This document shows positions 17,953 to 26,096 of a stretch of 64,000 nt of DNA, one piece after another (within the stretch, counting starts at the first letter, position 1; the number at the start of each line of letters is the position of its first letter). Under the pieces are notes generated by a model. The model worked only from the letters and a program-made list of their open reading frames with translations, searched no databases and was not told the origin of the DNA. Source of the stretch: Candidatus Obscuribacterales bacterium. Its GTDB lineage: Bacteria > Cyanobacteriota > Vampirovibrionia > Obscuribacterales > Obscuribacteraceae. Location of the stretch: assembly GCA_020634035.1 (NCBI GenBank), contig JACKCM010000004.1:248001-312000 (forward strand). Reading direction: 5' to 3'. Both the position numbers and the translations under genes were made by a program.

Positions 17953-19541
17953 GCCTTGAGCACCTCAATATTTTCGAGTCTGAAATAACCAAGCAGGTTG
18001 TTCAGTTTGCTCTCACGGTTCTGGAGGTTTTGCATCCTCTGGTTGAGGTTGTTGGTCCTCGTGTTGACCCGATTTTGCATGTTGTTTATCTGTTTGATCA
18101 AGTTCTGGATCTGATTGAAGTTGTTGGGACTGTTCTTCTGAACATCGTCCAGTCTGTTTTGCAGATCTTTGATCTTGTTCTGTTGATCCTGGACTTTGTT
18201 CATCTGATCACGGACCTTGTTCATTTGATCCCTGACTTTATTGATCCGGTCCCTAACCTTGTTCTGGTTGTCTGAACCTGGTGTGGGTCCCGGGTCAGGA
18301 GTCGGATCTGGGGTCGGAGTAGGATCTGGTGTTGGGTCAGGGGTAGGTGTCGGATCTGGAGTCGGAGTAGGATCTGGTGTTGGGTTTGGATCGGGTTCCG
18401 GATTTGGATCAGGAGTGGGATCAGGATTCGGGTTCGGATCCGGATCCGGCTCCGGAGTAGGATCTGGTTCACCTGAGCCACCATTGAGGTTTGCGATCAA
18501 GGTCAACATCTGAGGCGTGTCCTGACCATTCTTGGGCTGGACGCCAAAGACATAATCTTGCCACCATGGGCCTGCTGACCAGTATGTGTAACCTTTCCAT
18601 TGATCGGAGTTCTCGTGCATATACTGCAGCATCGCACTCAAGCTCTCGCGGGCTCCCGCATCTGAGGTGACACCGATCTCGGTCAACATCGCTCTTTTGT
18701 TGTTTGCTTTCAGCCAGGCAGTGAAACCACTCAGGGTTGCCACCGCATCGGTGGGACTGAGGTAGTCGGAGTGAGTGCCTGAGCCGTCAAAATCTAGATA
18801 TTGATGCACGTCATAAGAGAAATTGTTGAGTGGATCGGTGACATTGATCATGACGCTGGCATTGAGCTGCACAAAGTTTGTCGGATGCATCCAGTAGGTT
18901 GATGGCACCAGAATATGGTTGCCGGCACCGGTATTGCGGATGGCATTAATTGCCGCTTGTGAGCTGGCCAGCCAGGTTTGAGCTGTCATGTTCGAGCCGA
19001 CCGGTTCGTTCATCAGACCGAAAATCACTTTCGGGTTCGATTTATAGTGGTCGGCCAGGCGCACCCATAGATCGGTGAAGACCGAGTTGGGATGACCGCC
19101 CTGGGTGCCGATGGTCTGTCCTTTGTAAGCTCCGTAGTTATGCGGATCTATAATGACAGCCATGCCTTTGCCGGTGGCATAATTTACCACCGCATCCAGC
19201 CGAGAGAGTTCGGTGGCATCGAGAGCCTGGTTGGCTTCTCTCTGCATTCTCTCCCAGAGAAAGGGCACCCTTATGATGTTCATTCCTTTTGACTGAAAGT
19301 AATCTACATCCTCATTGCGAGGGTAGATATAATGTACGCCAAAAGTGCCTGGTTGCTGATATGGTGCCCATTCGGCTCCGGAGATGTTTACACCTTCGTA
19401 TTCCATTTCCGCAAAGGCGGGACATACGCTTACTAAAAACGAAGAGGCTAGAGCGATACAGATGTTTCTTATGAAAGAGATAACATCATTTTCTGCCGTT
19501 TTGATCTCTGGTTTGCACTGGGGATCAGTTTTATTTCGCAT
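17949..19541 (-). CDS. Secreted glycoside hydrolase family 5 (cellulase-like) with Pro-Asp linker and coiled-coil tail
   Basis: A signal or anchor helix lies at about residues 22-44. The GH5 catalytic domain covers about 48-352: DPHNYG (His134), acid/base Glu179 in LMNEP, HQY (246-248), nucleophile Glu288 in LTEIG, and Trp321. The family hydrolyses beta-1,4-glucans or related mannans and xylans, and the exact substrate is not readable. A long PDPTP-type linker (about 356-425) joins a heptad-like tail rich in NKVRDQMNK and QNR repeats (430-530), instead of a carbohydrate-binding module. The start has AGGAGG nine bases upstream. Confidence 0.88.
   Translation of the reverse strand: MRNKTDPQCKPEIKTAENDVISFIRNICIALASSFLVSVCPAFAEMEYEGVNISGAEWAPYQQPGTFGVHYIYPRNEDVDYFQSKGMNIIRVPFLWERMQREANQALDATELSRLDAVVNYATGKGMAVIIDPHNYGAYKGQTIGTQGGHPNSVFTDLWVRLADHYKSNPKVIFGLMNEPVGSNMTAQTWLASSQAAINAIRNTGAGNHILVPSTYWMHPTNFVQLNASVMINVTDPLNNFSYDVHQYLDFDGSGTHSDYLSPTDAVATLSGFTAWLKANNKRAMLTEIGVTSDAGARESLSAMLQYMHENSDQWKGYTYWSAGPWWQDYVFGVQPKNGQDTPQMLTLIANLNGGSGEPDPTPEPDPDPNPNPDPTPDPNPEPDPNPTPDPTPTPDPTPTPDPTPDPTPTPDPTPDPGPTPGSDNQNKVRDRINKVRDQMNKVRDQMNKVQDQQNKIKDLQNRLDDVQKNSPNNFNQIQNLIKQINNMQNRVNTRTNNLNQRMQNLQNRESKLNNLLGYFRLENIEVLKA
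18286..18474 (-). repeat. Tandem repeat coding Pro-Asp-Pro-Thr linker
   Basis: Degenerate 6- and 12-base units encode PDPTPTPDP-type sequence on the minus strand, separating the cellulase catalytic domain from its coiled-coil tail. Such linkers are extended and are common in secreted polysaccharide hydrolases. Confidence 0.85.
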
Positions 19542-19574
19542 TACAAAAAGCCTCCTGAGAAGGATACGTCTTAT

Positions 19575-19630
19575 CTCAGCAGCGCCAAAACGCGCTGAGA
19601 CATTGATGAATCATTGGTTTGATTCATCAA
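19575..19630 (-). promoter_or_regulatory. Two stem-loops in the cellulase gene leader
   Basis: On the minus strand, TTGATGAATC and GATTCATCAA (19630-19621 and 19612-19603) form a perfect 10-bp stem with an 8-base loop. It is followed by CAGCGC-GTTTTG-GCGCTG between 19599 and 19575. The pair lies 35-90 bases before the ATG and just before the AGGAGG. No poly-U follows either stem, so they are more likely a leader structure or operator than a terminator. No known riboswitch class is recognised. Confidence 0.5.
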
Positions 19631-19753
19631 GTGGTTACCGTATGTTCCAGGAGTGTTATCTTGAATTTGCCCGTTCAGAACTTTCGGTAACGGTCCAAAC
19701 TTAAAAATTTTGCTTTCGCTATAAATTCGAGATCAAGCAAATGAGATTTTCTG

Positions 19754-19800
19754 GAAAATATTGAGAGCCGTCCGGGCTCCTGGATTCCCGAACGACTCTC
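19754..19800 (-). terminator. Terminator-like hairpin, minus strand, in a 616-base gene-free gap
   Basis: Minus-strand arms at 19800-19787 and 19776-19763 pair over 14 bp with two G-U wobbles and a 10-base loop, and are followed by AATATTTT. The wobbles pair only when the minus strand is transcribed, so that strand is the likely template product. It lies about 360 bases beyond the stop of the PH-like gene. The surrounding stretch 19542-20157 holds no convincing gene. A short transcript ending here is possible. Confidence 0.5.
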
Positions 19801-20157
19801 GCGTTGTGGATCCAAGGGCAGACATGGACAAACTGAGGGATCTGAATAACTGGTATGTAACGAAAAAAGTTACTCAAGATTCCGGACAGTTAGCCGCAAA
19901 AAGCATGTCCCTGTTCCATTCAACGACCTGATAGCTTTTTTCTAGATCGCGTCACATCAGAATGAGCCAGGGAAATCTGGATTTGAATTGTAGTTGTGTC
20001 TGTGTCAGAAAGATTTGCCTGTTCATACTCTGCATTTGTTTCCTTATCATATTTAGCGGTTTGAGCGGCTGTGTTCTTCGCCCGTATTAATATGATTGCT
20101 CCAAATGCCGTAAAGAAACCATCAAGATGGCAAGGCTGATCTTTATGAGCTTGTTAA

Positions 20158-20637
20158 TTAGCTTGCTAAGGAATCGACTTCAATCTCTTCTTCAGCTTCT
20201 GCAGGTTCAATGTCCGGCAGATTGGCAGCCTCTCTTATAGCTGCGGCCAGCACCTGTGGCTCGTCCGTACCTATGTATATGATCTTCCCACTCTTCATGG
20301 ATATTCGCACCGCATCAAGACCGAAGACATTATAGAGCCAGCCGTCACCAACGAAATGCACTCCCCATCCCGAAAGGGGGCACATTCTTTTCGCCTCTAC
20401 GCTTTGAATGTAGGCTAGTTTGATCTGTTTGATAGACAACCAGTCACCAAATACGATGTTGATGTGATGCTCGTCTAGTGTAACGGTCATCGATCTGAAA
20501 GTATAGAGTAAACCGGCCATGGTGGCACCGAGCAGTGGTTTGATCAAGCCCGGGGTACGGATGGTGGCAACACCGCCTACAGCTCCGAATGCTGTGAGAA
20601 CACCTTTAGGAACCCGTTGTTTGTGCGAATAGCTCAT
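20158..20637 (-). CDS. Bacterial PH-like domain membrane protein
   Basis: 159 residues. The first 50 hold hydrophobic Gly-rich segments, then a PH-like module: ITVTLDEHH-type strands, SVEAKRMCPLSGWGVHF, GWLYNVFGLDAVRISMKSGK, and IGTDEPQVLAAAI. The C-terminal tail is acidic. Function is unknown; such modules are common small membrane-associated proteins. The ATG at 20637 has AGAGGA upstream and is preferred over a TTG at 20658. Confidence 0.65.
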   Translation of the reverse strand: MSYSHKQRVPKGVLTAFGAVGGVATIRTPGLIKPLLGATMAGLLYTFRSMTVTLDEHHINIVFGDWLSIKQIKLAYIQSVEAKRMCPLSGWGVHFVGDGWLYNVFGLDAVRISMKSGKIIYIGTDEPQVLAAAIREAANLPDIEPAEAEEEIEVDSLAS

Positions 20638-20861
20638 GGCCCAGATCCTCTCTGCCAATTTGTGTTTTTATGAATTCAACCAGGATATCATTTTGGCTTC
20701 GCTTTTTTTGATTATGGAAGATTTTCTAAACGCTTTTGTCTCAAAAACCTTCTATTGTTCGGTTTCCTGGTCGAAATATCCAGGCAATGGCCCGATTGCC
20801 ATGCTCAGAATCTTCTGTGTATGCTGTGTTAGGTTCTCCCACAGCCGTTAAGAGGTAAGAA

Positions 20862-21410
20862 TTGCGAATCGAGTCTTATCGCTCCGAGCTACCCGAAATT
20901 GTCCTTGCTCAGATAGTCGAAATCTATCTGGAGTGCTTTACCGGTCCTCCTCGTAACGAAGAATGGACAGAAGATGGGGTTAGAGGTCATCTGCTCAAAT
21001 TGCTCGCCGGTGACGCCGATGTCTTTGTCGTGGTGGAAGGCAACGCTGCCGAGATAGTCTCATTCGGAATAGGCTTGCCCATGGTCGGTTATTTCAACAG
21101 CGAGGAGTTGATCGGAAACGGTGCGGATCCCGAGTCTTATTATTTTGCTGAGCTGGGAACCCGGTCGAGCCGACGGGGACAAGGTTACGGGGCCGCTTTA
21201 CAAACCAGAAGAGAGCAGGCAGCTCAGGAGAGGGGCTACAAATCTCTGAGTGTCCGGGTGAGAGCGGATAATCTGGTGACGATTCGATTGCTGGAAAAGC
21301 AGGGATTTAGCCGCCGGGCGCAGTATATAGCTACCCTGGCCGGCAGTCAGACCGAACGAGTCTTGATGGAGAAAGAGTGTCAGGACCCGTGTAAACCGGC
21401 GCAAATTTAA
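20862..21410 (+). CDS. GNAT-family N-acetyltransferase
   Basis: 182 residues with the GNAT core. The acetyl-CoA pyrophosphate loop is RRGQGYGAAL, after the strand YYFAELGTRSS; SVRVRADNLVTIRLLEKQGF matches motif B. It transfers an acetyl group to an amine, and the acceptor is unknown. Translation begins at TTG with AGAGGT upstream. The next gene (OvoA-type) follows after 72 bases on the same strand and may be co-transcribed. Confidence 0.88.
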   Translation: MRIESYRSELPEIVLAQIVEIYLECFTGPPRNEEWTEDGVRGHLLKLLAGDADVFVVVEGNAAEIVSFGIGLPMVGYFNSEELIGNGADPESYYFAELGTRSSRRGQGYGAALQTRREQAAQERGYKSLSVRVRADNLVTIRLLEKQGFSRRAQYIATLAGSQTERVLMEKECQDPCKPAQI

Positions 21411-21482
21411 TCTATCGTTCAAACGCTGTTCACCGACTATGTTGTATAACATCTTTGCTACTTACCCAAGAGGTAGACAACG

Positions 21483-23075
21483 GTGACCCATTCAAGCGAT
21501 TCCGTCGCTGGTCTAGTAGACGACCAGACCGAGGTACTGGGCTGGCAGGTAAACCTTGGCCAGTCCGCAGTCTCTTTCTCCGTTCCCCGGGGGCAGGGCT
21601 GGTGGACCGGGAAAGAGCCTCGCTCCTGTCCGGGTATCGGTGCCGACGGTAAGCTTCATGGCCTGTCTTCACCGGATCTATCCACCTGCTCCCGGCAGGA
21701 TGTTCGAGACTTTTTCGATAACGGATGGACCCTCACCGAGCTGATGTTCTCAGGTCTGGTATCGGAGGAGGCTTTTTACCGTCCGCCCTACCATGAACTC
21801 CGGCACCCGCTGATTTTCTATTTTGTCCACCCTGCGGTCTTCTTCGTAAACAAGTTAAGGCTGGCCGGTCTCGTCTCTGACCCGGTAGATGCCTATTTCG
21901 AGGGGCTTTTCGATGTCGGTGTCGATGAGATGTCCTGGGACGACATGTCCAAGAATTACATCCAGTGGCCCAGCGTCGATGACTGTATCGCTTATCGCGC
22001 CAAAGTCTATGGGGTGATTTGCCGTTTGATCGAGAGCCATCCGGCTCTGTCGGAAGGTCATAGTCCTGTGACCATGGATGACCCTTTATGGGCTCTGTTC
22101 ATGGGTCTCGAGCACGAGCGCATTCATATCGAGACATCTTCTTGTTTGATTCGAGAATTACCTATAGACATGGTGATTCCGCCACCAGAATATCCATCGC
22201 TTTCTCCGACCAGCCCAGAGAAGCCGTCAGAAAGTCCTGCCGCCTCATTCATTGCGGTGCCTGCAGGTTCCGTAGAGATAGGCAAATCTAAGAACTGGCC
22301 TACCTATGGCTGGGACAACGAGTATGGGTTCAGGAAGGCCGAGGTTTCGCAATTCGAGGCAGCCAGCGCCCTGATATCGAACCGAGAGTTTCTGGATTTC
22401 GTACGGGACGGGGGCTATCGTCAGCCTCGTTACTGGAGTGAAGAGGGTTTTGCCTGGCGGAGTTTCAGGGATATTCAACATCCTTCCTTCTGGGTAGCCG
22501 AAAATGCAGGGTTCACTGACGCAACATTTCGACTGCGGACGGTCTTTGAAGAGATAGAGATGGCCTGGAACTGGCCTGTGGTGGTCAATTTCCACGAAGC
22601 GAAAGCCTATGCTGCCTGGCGCGGCGAGCAAGATAACGTAGCCGGTGGATACAGGCTGCCCACCGAGGCGGAACATCGCAGAATGAGGCAAGTGGACAGT
22701 ATTGAGTACACCGAGCAGGTAGAGGCCATTTATAATCTGAGCCTCAAATACGGTTCGGAGAGTCCTGTAGATGCCGCCGGGGCGGAATCAGGCAGTTTTC
22801 GTGATCTTTTCGGTAATGTCTGGCAATGGATGGAGGATCATTTTTATCCTTTAGAAGGCTTCAAAACCCACGAATACTACGATGATTTCAGCACTCCCTG
22901 TTTTGATGGCAGACATCATATGATTCTGGGTGGCTCATTCATCAGTATCGGTGACGAGGCATCCGTATTTGCCCGTTTCCACTTTCGTCCTCACTTCTTC
23001 CAGCATGCCGGTATTCGACTGGTTAAGAGCGGCGGCGATGGTGCCATTGTCAAACTTGATCGATTCAATTCGTAA
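21483..23075 (+). CDS. ovoA: OvoA-type 5-histidylcysteine sulfoxide synthase lacking the methyltransferase domain
   Basis: The N-terminal DinB-like domain has CSRQDVRDFFDNGWTLTE, RPPYHELRHPLIFYF and VDEMSWDDMSKN, which are hallmarks of OvoA. Iron-binding histidines are likely His108, His211 and His215 (EHERIH). An FGE-sulfatase-like domain fills about 245-520, with RLPTEAEH and DLFGNVWQW. The enzyme joins cysteine to histidine C5 with O2 to give 5-histidylcysteine sulfoxide, the first step to ovothiol. OvoA commonly has a C-terminal methyltransferase; here the protein stops at 530 residues. GTG start with AGAGGT upstream. No OvoB lyase is in the window. Confidence 0.88.
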   Translation: MTHSSDSVAGLVDDQTEVLGWQVNLGQSAVSFSVPRGQGWWTGKEPRSCPGIGADGKLHGLSSPDLSTCSRQDVRDFFDNGWTLTELMFSGLVSEEAFYRPPYHELRHPLIFYFVHPAVFFVNKLRLAGLVSDPVDAYFEGLFDVGVDEMSWDDMSKNYIQWPSVDDCIAYRAKVYGVICRLIESHPALSEGHSPVTMDDPLWALFMGLEHERIHIETSSCLIRELPIDMVIPPPEYPSLSPTSPEKPSESPAASFIAVPAGSVEIGKSKNWPTYGWDNEYGFRKAEVSQFEAASALISNREFLDFVRDGGYRQPRYWSEEGFAWRSFRDIQHPSFWVAENAGFTDATFRLRTVFEEIEMAWNWPVVVNFHEAKAYAAWRGEQDNVAGGYRLPTEAEHRRMRQVDSIEYTEQVEAIYNLSLKYGSESPVDAAGAESGSFRDLFGNVWQWMEDHFYPLEGFKTHEYYDDFSTPCFDGRHHMILGGSFISIGDEASVFARFHFRPHFFQHAGIRLVKSGGDGAIVKLDRFNS

Positions 23076-23137
23076 ATCTCTACTTTCGGATTTTCTCTGG
23101 CGACAAATGGCGTGCTAGACTGCAGTTATAAGCTCCA

Positions 23138-23210
23138 GTCAGGACGACCTGACCGTATCCGTATTCAGTTCTCGATGCGTACACCCGGGGGACGGCCCTC
23201 CAAGAGGTGG
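23138..23210 (+). promoter_or_regulatory. Guanidine-II (mini-ykkC) riboswitch
   Basis: Two hairpins with ACGR tetraloops sit in tandem. The first is GTCAGG-ACGA-CCTGAC (23138-23153). The second is GGGGG-ACGG-CCCTC (23187-23200), with one G-U pair. Paired hairpins with ACGR loops are the defining features of the mini-ykkC/guanidine-II class. The Shine-Dalgarno AAGAGG (23202-23207) follows at once. CCTC at 23197-23200 can pair either with the stem G run or with GAGG of the ribosome site, so guanidine binding would free translation. The gene behind it is a SugE/Gdx exporter. Confidence 0.85.
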
Positions 23211-23213
23211 ATC

Positions 23214-23525
23214 ATGGCCTGGGTAGTTTTATTGGCGGCTGGATTATTCGAAGTTGTTTGGGCTGTCGGATTGAAGTTTCTGAACGGTTTTGAGAAACCC
23301 GGATTGCTTATTTTTGTTGTTGGTGCCATTGTGCTGAGCATGGCACTTCTGTCTCTTGCGATGAAGTCCATACCGATGGGTACGGCCTATGCTATCTGGA
23401 CCGGCATTGGAGTGCTGGGAACTTTCATCCTGGGCGTTCTCTTTTTTGAAGAGAGTATTAACTGGGTCAAGATTCTCAGTTGTGTTCTCATTCTTGCCGG
23501 GCTTATCGGCTTGAAATTAGCCTGA
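23214..23525 (+). CDS. sugE: SMR-family guanidinium exporter (SugE/Gdx)
   Basis: 103 residues with four membrane helices. The first helix starts MAWVVLLAAGLFEVVWAVGLK, with the conserved Glu in LFEVVWA, and later IPMGTAYAIWTGIGVLGT is typical of SMR proteins. SugE/Gdx members export guanidinium in exchange for protons, and the riboswitch upstream supports that over a drug-export role. The start at 23214 follows AAGAGG by six bases. An in-frame extension to 23112 would translate through the riboswitch and is rejected. Confidence 0.93.
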   Translation: MAWVVLLAAGLFEVVWAVGLKFLNGFEKPGLLIFVVGAIVLSMALLSLAMKSIPMGTAYAIWTGIGVLGTFILGVLFFEESINWVKILSCVLILAGLIGLKLA

Positions 23526-23539
23526 GATTTTTCGAGAGG

Positions 23540-24523
23540 TTATCTCCAGGTCAGGTCGAAATAACCCTCTAGAAAACTTTTGCTTTCATCGGGCAGTCGC
23601 ATAAAAATAGCACCATGGGCGGTGTGAACTTCTCCTGTTCTCGGTCTTGATTTTGCATGATTGTTAATCAGAATATGCAGTCCATGGCCGGACTTGCAGG
23701 CGAATACGGGCTTCTCTGTATTGAGATCGATAATGCTCACTGTAGGCCAGACTTCGTAAGTATAAGGCTCTTGCCTTTTAAGCGGTCGTTTGTACACGAC
23801 TCTATTCTGCGAGGTTGTTTCCATCTTGCCGGAGCGAAATAGATAGAGAAGCTCGTTGAATTTATCGTCTGAAATAGTAACCTGTAGATTGGATTCGTTG
23901 TTAGCTGAAGTGAGTTCGAAGGTGAAACTGCTGCCGGACTGTGTCGCCGAGGTGACCTGGTATTTCTTGCCGCCGATGCTTGCCTGGCATGGTATCGAAG
24001 GCGGCATCTCGGTAGATGCTTTAAGGCACCATGCATCTAACGGAAGCTTGTTTACGTTTTTCATTTTCCAGATGCCGTTTTTGTATTCCATCACCACTTC
24101 GGCAATGTCGAACTCCATTTTTTTAGGGTCGACATCGCCATTGTCGCCGTCTGGCACCATTCTTATGCTGGCGAGCTGGTTCTGGACTTTGTAGCTCAGT
24201 ATCCTTGCTTTGCCGGGAAAGCCCAGGGTCAACTCTTTTGAGCCGGCCAGGACCTTGCCTTTTGGGTCTTCGAGCTTGCCCAGTTGCAGCAGCAAGCCGG
24301 AGAGGTCGCTGCTTACATAGGGGGCAAAATCAGAAGGGTTTTTAGAATCGGTGATTTTTTTTCGGATTTTGATAAAAGCATCGACAGGACCCATTTTGTA
24401 GAGTTCACGTCGAGCCAGGCTGTCGTCCCGGGTGGTACCGGCTGCCTTTACCGAGCAGGCAGGCAGAAAGGCCAGGATTAAGGCAAGGGCGAGGATATTT
24501 TTGTTCGAGTTGATTCGGTTCAT
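23540..24523 (-). CDS. Putative lipoprotein of unknown function
   Basis: The N-terminus has a basic start, hydrophobic core ALALILAF and a lipobox-like LPAC, so it is likely a lipid-anchored envelope protein of 327 residues. The mature part is beta-rich with no recognised domain, and contains TLGFPGKARILSYKVQNQL and a C-terminal GHGLHILINNHA. It is convergent with sugE, 14 bases apart. Confidence 0.7.
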   Translation of the reverse strand: MNRINSNKNILALALILAFLPACSVKAAGTTRDDSLARRELYKMGPVDAFIKIRKKITDSKNPSDFAPYVSSDLSGLLLQLGKLEDPKGKVLAGSKELTLGFPGKARILSYKVQNQLASIRMVPDGDNGDVDPKKMEFDIAEVVMEYKNGIWKMKNVNKLPLDAWCLKASTEMPPSIPCQASIGGKKYQVTSATQSGSSFTFELTSANNESNLQVTISDDKFNELLYLFRSGKMETTSQNRVVYKRPLKRQEPYTYEVWPTVSIIDLNTEKPVFACKSGHGLHILINNHAKSRPRTGEVHTAHGAIFMRLPDESKSFLEGYFDLTWR

Positions 24524-24609
24524 CTTATTGATATAGATACCCCGGATTCCGATCTGGTAAATTATCTGGTTCGGTCCGATTGCTGTTTCCTTTGCCGGGA
24601 TCCTGGTTT

Positions 24610-25413
24610 ATGAGTCTATATTTTTACGGTTCTGTATTTGTCTTAGTGAGCACTGTGCTTGCCGTTATGGGAATGCTCGTGGTGCGCAAACGGGTAGGGG
24701 TCAAGAACCTTGCCGGTTATCATGAGGTCGCCGGTTATTTACTTTCTGTTATCGGAACTCTCTATGCTGTGCTGCTGGGCTTTATCGTGGTGGATGCCAT
24801 GGGGAAGCAGCAGGAGCTCAGAGTGATAGTAGAGAAAGAGGCAAGTGGAGTAGCGAATATCTTTCTTGCTTCTTACGGCTTAAAAGAGGAGAGCAGAAGC
24901 GAGATTCAGGGTACTTGTTATCGCTATGCGACCGCTGTAATCAATGAAGAGTGGAATGACATGGAGCATGGCTCCTACAGCGCTACGGCTTTCGAGGAGG
25001 CCTGGAAGCTCTGGAAGGAGATTACCGAGCTTAAGACCGGTGACGATGACGAGCGGGCTATAAAAGAGCAGATTCTGTCAGAGATGTGTCAGATGACCGA
25101 GAATCGCAGAACTCGCCTGGTCACCGCTAGAGCCGGCATGGCTCCTGTGATGTGGGTCGTCTTAATTGTCGGTGGCGTCTTCACTGTGCTTTTTACTTAC
25201 TTCTTCGGAGTGGACAATCTAAAAGCGCATGTCCTGATGACGGTGCTGGTGGCGCTTACGCTGTCGCTCAATGTTTTTCTGGTCTTTATTTTCGCTTATC
25301 CCATATCCGGGGATATCGGCGTCAGACCGGAAGCTTTCAAGATGGATCTTCTTATTTTTAAACACTTTCAAAGTGGTAAGATCCCTCAGAATCAGAATCT
25401 GCCCAGTCGATGA
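24610..25413 (+). CDS. DUF4239-like membrane protein
   Basis: 267 residues with an N-terminal helix, a second membrane segment (LLSVIGTLYAVLLGFIVVDA) and two more near the C-terminus (VMWVVLIVGGVFTVLFTYFF, LVALTLSLNVFLVFIFA). The YAVLLGF segment and the helical middle region match DUF4239/bestrophin-like proteins. Function is unknown. The ATG at 24610 is preferred over a TTG at 24580; neither has a strong ribosome site. The next gene starts 17 bases after the stop. Confidence 0.75.
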   Translation: MSLYFYGSVFVLVSTVLAVMGMLVVRKRVGVKNLAGYHEVAGYLLSVIGTLYAVLLGFIVVDAMGKQQELRVIVEKEASGVANIFLASYGLKEESRSEIQGTCYRYATAVINEEWNDMEHGSYSATAFEEAWKLWKEITELKTGDDDERAIKEQILSEMCQMTENRRTRLVTARAGMAPVMWVVLIVGGVFTVLFTYFFGVDNLKAHVLMTVLVALTLSLNVFLVFIFAYPISGDIGVRPEAFKMDLLIFKHFQSGKIPQNQNLPSR

Positions 25414-25430
25414 TGATATAAAGGATAGCT

Positions 25431-26090
25431 ATGAACAGAAAAGAATTGCTTTTGGGGTTGTTGATTATGGTGGCTATGGCTATGCCGATAGCCGTGCTAG
25501 CCGAAGGCCTGGCTTTCGATGACGATCATGATCTGCTTGTCCTGCCGGGCTGCAAACTTGCCCTTCGCTATAACAATAAAACCTTCGTGCCCGTCAAAGT
25601 AGCCCCCTTTTGCAAGCAAGAAGAGGGCTACTTCCTTGGTCAGGAGCCGACCCAGTCATTTCAGATCGAAGAGCAATATTCGGCTCAGATGAAAGGAAAC
25701 ACCAGAGGCGAGCGAATTGTGGTCGAGTGTTACGACACGGGCAAGCTCGGGCGGATCAGCACCGGTCGTTTGAAGAAAGAGTTCACCAAGAACAACAAAG
25801 TCAAAGAGATCAATCTCACTTACGACAGAATCATCAAAGAGACTGGTGCCACCAAATCCGGTTTAGAAAATCTTCGCTCTCTCGTGGTTTTTGAAGTATC
25901 TCCCGGTGATGGTTCTTCCAAGTATCGGCTCTTTGCTTTTCAGCATGAAAACATCCTCACTATGTACGCTCGACGTATGCGCCCGAACAGTAATGGCTTC
26001 GACGACCAGGCACCGGTTATCGTCTCTCAGCTATCGTTCCAGCTTGAGCCTGACTTGAAAGGCAATGTCCAGGTCGAATATACCGAATAG
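25431..26090 (+). CDS. Exported protein of unknown function
   Basis: 219 residues with a signal peptide (RKELLLGLLIMVAMAMPIAVLA). The mature part alternates charged strands such as LVLPGCKLALRYNNK and GRLKKEFTKNNKVKEINLTY. No family is recognised. The ATG has AAAGGA at good spacing and follows the DUF4239-like gene closely, suggesting one transcript. Convergent with the ankyrin gene. Confidence 0.7.
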   Translation: MNRKELLLGLLIMVAMAMPIAVLAEGLAFDDDHDLLVLPGCKLALRYNNKTFVPVKVAPFCKQEEGYFLGQEPTQSFQIEEQYSAQMKGNTRGERIVVECYDTGKLGRISTGRLKKEFTKNNKVKEINLTYDRIIKETGATKSGLENLRSLVVFEVSPGDGSSKYRLFAFQHENILTMYARRMRPNSNGFDDQAPVIVSQLSFQLEPDLKGNVQVEYTE

Positions 26091-26096
26091 AGCGCT

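Noticed and set aside
18221..18513. Gly/Ser-Val and Arg/Ile-rich frames opposite or shifted from the cellulase linker
   Set aside because: They are shadows of the Pro-Asp-Thr linker repeat.
23112..23213. N-terminal extension of the SugE protein
   Set aside because: It would translate the riboswitch hairpins. The ATG at 23214 has its own ribosome site and gives the normal protein length.
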